Part shown: positions 61,286-64,000 of the stretch, one piece after another
Layout: each line of letters starts with the position of its first letter
Position numbering within the stretch: the first letter of the stretch is position 1
Origin: Urophycis tenuis
Taxonomy: Eukaryota > Chordata > Actinopteri > Gadiformes > Phycidae
Direction of reading: 5' to 3'
Assembly (NCBI GenBank): GCA_036785325.1
Contig: JAXIVH010000031.1
Coordinates: 1,443,657-1,507,656, forward strand
Length of the DNA: 64,000 nucleotides
The notes under the pieces: generated by a model
What the model saw: only the letters and a program-made list of their open reading frames with translations
Databases searched by the model: none
Told to the model about the DNA's origin: nothing
Translations under genes and position numbers: made by a program

Positions 61286-61323
61286 AAACATATTATATAA
61301 TACTCATATTATATAATATGTTT
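61286..61323. repeat. Perfect hairpin, 17-bp stem and 4-nt loop
   Basis: AAACATATTATATAATA (61286-61302), loop CTCA, then the exact complement (61307-61323). Confidence 0.95.
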
Positions 61324-63680
61324 GAATATGTATTATATTATTGAATGTATTAAATTCATATTATTATTTTCTAGAGATTATGCTCTGTTGTATCACTATC
61401 CAGGGTCTAAAACGTCATTAAATCATCACATCTGGAACACAACCATTACGGCAAAGAAAATAACTCTGCAAAACCCCCAGTGAGGGGCTATATGTTACTG
61501 ACCCCCCTGACTACCAAATCATCAGGTTTTGAAAAAGTAGATTTTGCCCCAACTTCCATCCTGACTTTGAACTCCTCCCACTATTGCACCTGCACTCTGG
61601 CACTCCACCATGTTCTGTCTGTCCTGCTACATTTGTCTGTCAGTTGCACTTTGATGTAAAGTTGTTGATGGACTTGACCTACAATCTTTTCCTCAATCAT
61701 GTCACTCATTGGCTGTGTCCAAATGTGTCCCCTTGTGCCCAATACTGAGGGCGCCCGTTTCATATAAGGTGCACTTCTTAATACCAGTAATGCACCATAA
61801 AAGTGTATGAAAAAAGTGTACAAACCGACGCACACATATTTGCTAATTTTATCCCATGATGCAAAGCAGTATTTGTTGTCATCAGATTAATCTGAGATGG
61901 TCCTGCAAGACATCTAACACGTAATGACTCACGACCAAAGCACCTCAAGCTGATAAACAACACAGTCACAGAGTGGCATGGTCTGCCCCTACAGGCTGGA
62001 GGACACTTTAACTGTGCAACTGTTTCAGGTACAACGTCAATGTTGTTGGTACCAAAATGAAAGGTTTGAAACATGAAGGAAACAAGCCATGCACTGCCTT
62101 GGACGTCACCTGTACTAACAAGGGCCATGTCAGTAGTTATGGAACAGGGAAAATGACAAGCGTGCTTCACATAATTAGTAATTAGAATGATGTATTATTA
62201 CACTTCTAAGCCTAACACAAAGAAACCCCAAGTTAATACAAGACAACAGCTTAACACCATTGCAGAATCCACTCAAGTGTGTTCTACTTGGACGAGGGGC
62301 TTTGCTGAGGAACGGTGAGGATTAGACAATGGAGTGGTGACGGACCGGTTCTCTGCATGCTAAATTCTGACCCGAGAGCATCTTTGTCAAATGGGTTTTT
62401 ATGGGCCGAGTGATTGACGGCTGAACTCTGTCTACCTCATTAAGCTCAGTGTCAAGCAGTTATCGAGTGTTATTATTCAGTTAGAATCACTGAAATAAGT
62501 AGAGTAGGGAAAGCTTTGGTAAATTACAAATTGGTCAAAACAACCAAATGATACATTTCGGTTTCAACTATTTGCATTTTTGAAATTGAAGTAAATATGC
62601 AACAATAATAAAAAATATATATAACATTTGAATAATGAATTAAGTCTATATGGTGCTTTTCCTAGTGGTTTACAAAAAATAACACAATATCAAATATATT
62701 ATAGTTAACATGCAGCAGCTTGATGCAAGTGCACCTTATTTTGTCAAAGCAATGTCATCTACCTTCCTATCACTACTGTACACTATGGAAAATGTTGCAT
62801 ATGTAGGATTTAATGAATACCAAGTTAGCCAGACACTAAATGTCACATCCATGTAATGTAATACATAATAAACTAAACCTCAGGGTACTTCAGTGTTTTC
62901 TGTATTATTCTCAACTTTGATGAATGGCACCTGGCTATTGAACCAGGCTAACATGGCATTTCATGTATAAATCTGATGGAAAGCCAATGTGTGACTTTGA
63001 TTTACAAACATCCCACTATTAAAGCGTAAGTCACTGAAATGAGGGTGTATATTTGTACATTTATGCTGATGTGTTACCGAGGCATTTTTATAGTGGTTAA
63101 GACTGTTCCCTCACAGTTGGAAAACCCATATCTGGCCTTCCTGTCTCTGGCAGGGTAGGCCTACAGAGCAGGGTGTGTCGATGCTGAACAGAGAAATGTA
63201 ATTTAGAGTCAGCTTAACATGGATAAGTGAGGGTCAAAGCAAGCAAAGTTTGTCAGTATCACAATAACAGGACAACGAGAGCACAACAAAAGGGGTTCAC
63301 AGGTCTAAACTAAGAGGGACATCCTTTGAGAAGAAGGGCAGGAGTGCTAACGTGGTAACGAATTGAATTTGAGTAATCAAAATAAACATTCTGAAAAAAC
63401 AATTCAGCCATTATGAAGAGCATTCACGCTGGCAATGTACAATACCACAGGCAAATTATGTAAAAACATTTCCTTTGTGTCCTGTTTCTTTGTGCAATAA
63501 TCTTAGATATAAGGTTCCTCAGGTACATAACAGCAATCTTAGAAAAATGAATCAACAATTTCCAGAAAGATTATTGACTCTGGTTACATTTAAGTCAATA
63601 TCAAGTAAACGTGCCAATATTGATTTTCACAAACATACATACTGGGATTTGTACATTTCAGACTTTAAATCTTCATAAAT

Positions 63681-64000
63681 GATTCAGATTCAAGATTCAA
63701 GTAAACTTTATTGTCAGTATCCGTGAATGTACAGGCCATACACAAGAACCGATATGCCGTTTCCCTCAATCCCTGGTGCAAGACAGCATGCAATTTAAAT
63801 ATAAATATATAAAAAATATAGGTATCAAATCTAAAGAATAAGAATAAAAATAAAAATAAAAATAAAAATGCTACAGTGGTCGCGAGTATTAGCATTGAAA
63901 CAGTAAAAGGTAAACGGTAAACAGTAAACAGTAAGATGTGCAAATTGTAAACGTTAAACAGTAAACAGTAAACAGTAAGAGGTGCAGTATGGGGGTAATG
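63681..64000 (-). mobile_element. LINE/SINE 3' end, minus strand, runs off the window
   Basis: Minus-strand reading ends in ACAATAAAG-type signal and a (TTGAATC)-like tail (plus 63681-63700, GATTCAGATTCAAGATTCAA), as in fish LINE 3' ends. Inside are an (AAAAAT)n run at 63839-63869 and seven-base GTAAACA repeats at 63900-63980. The body continues past the window end. Confidence 0.5.

Larger units (their letters stand above)
58221..63680. other. Non-coding DNA with CA repeats, nothing else recognised
   Basis: No domain-bearing frame. Simple repeats and palindromes within it are listed separately. Confidence 0.4.

Overview
The window looks like a piece of a teleost fish genome with no recognisable host protein-coding exon. 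The reasons are the very high density of long (CA)n/(GT)n and other microsatellites, several fish-type LINE 3' ends, a hAT-type miniature element, a decayed IS630/Tc1-related transposase, and two retrotransposons of classes common in fish (Ty3/Gypsy, and a LINE with a restriction-like endonuclease). Species and chromosome cannot be told from the sequence. Most of it reads as intergenic or intronic DNA.

Layout. 1-43.8 kb is non-coding DNA crowded with simple repeats. Within it are LINE 3' fragments (about 2.53-3.06 kb minus, 10.75-11.05 kb plus, 29.6-30.16 kb plus, 33.86-34.16 kb minus), a transposase pseudogene (9.82-10.74 kb), an 8-bp-TSD hAT-like MITE (12596-12971) and a MITE-like element with 9-bp TSDs (13603-14051). 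It also holds three minisatellites (16-bp unit at 17.5 kb, 23-bp at 29.4 kb, 41-bp at 35.05 kb), a decayed tandem array at 25.0-25.4 kb and several perfect palindromes. 43818-53300 is a complete 9483-bp Ty3/Gypsy retrotransposon on the minus strand. It has 1393-bp LTRs that look identical, a GATG target duplication, a proline-tRNA primer site, an intact gag (546 aa) and an intact pol (protease, RT, RNase H, integrase) in the -1 frame. 54340-58220 holds a restriction-like-endonuclease LINE (R2/NeSL/HERO-like): a 398-bp 3' fragment joined head to tail, without a spacer, to a near full-length 3483-bp unit carrying two frameshifts and one stop. 58.2-64.0 kb is again non-coding, with CA repeats, two strong palindromes near 61 kb and a LINE 3' end running off the window.

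How the parts work together. In the Gypsy element, gag would build the particle, pol would supply the enzymes, tRNA-Pro would prime minus-strand DNA at 51885-51902 and the purine tract at 45211-45220 would prime plus-strand DNA. Everything needed for autonomous movement appears open, so it may be young and possibly active. The LINE is inactivated, but its tandem structure is what end-to-end template jumping during target-primed reverse transcription would leave. I found no operon, CRISPR array, RNA gene or new multi-gene system. The most interesting items are the intact Gypsy element, the LINE dimer, and the two minisatellites that are open in all three frames of one strand.
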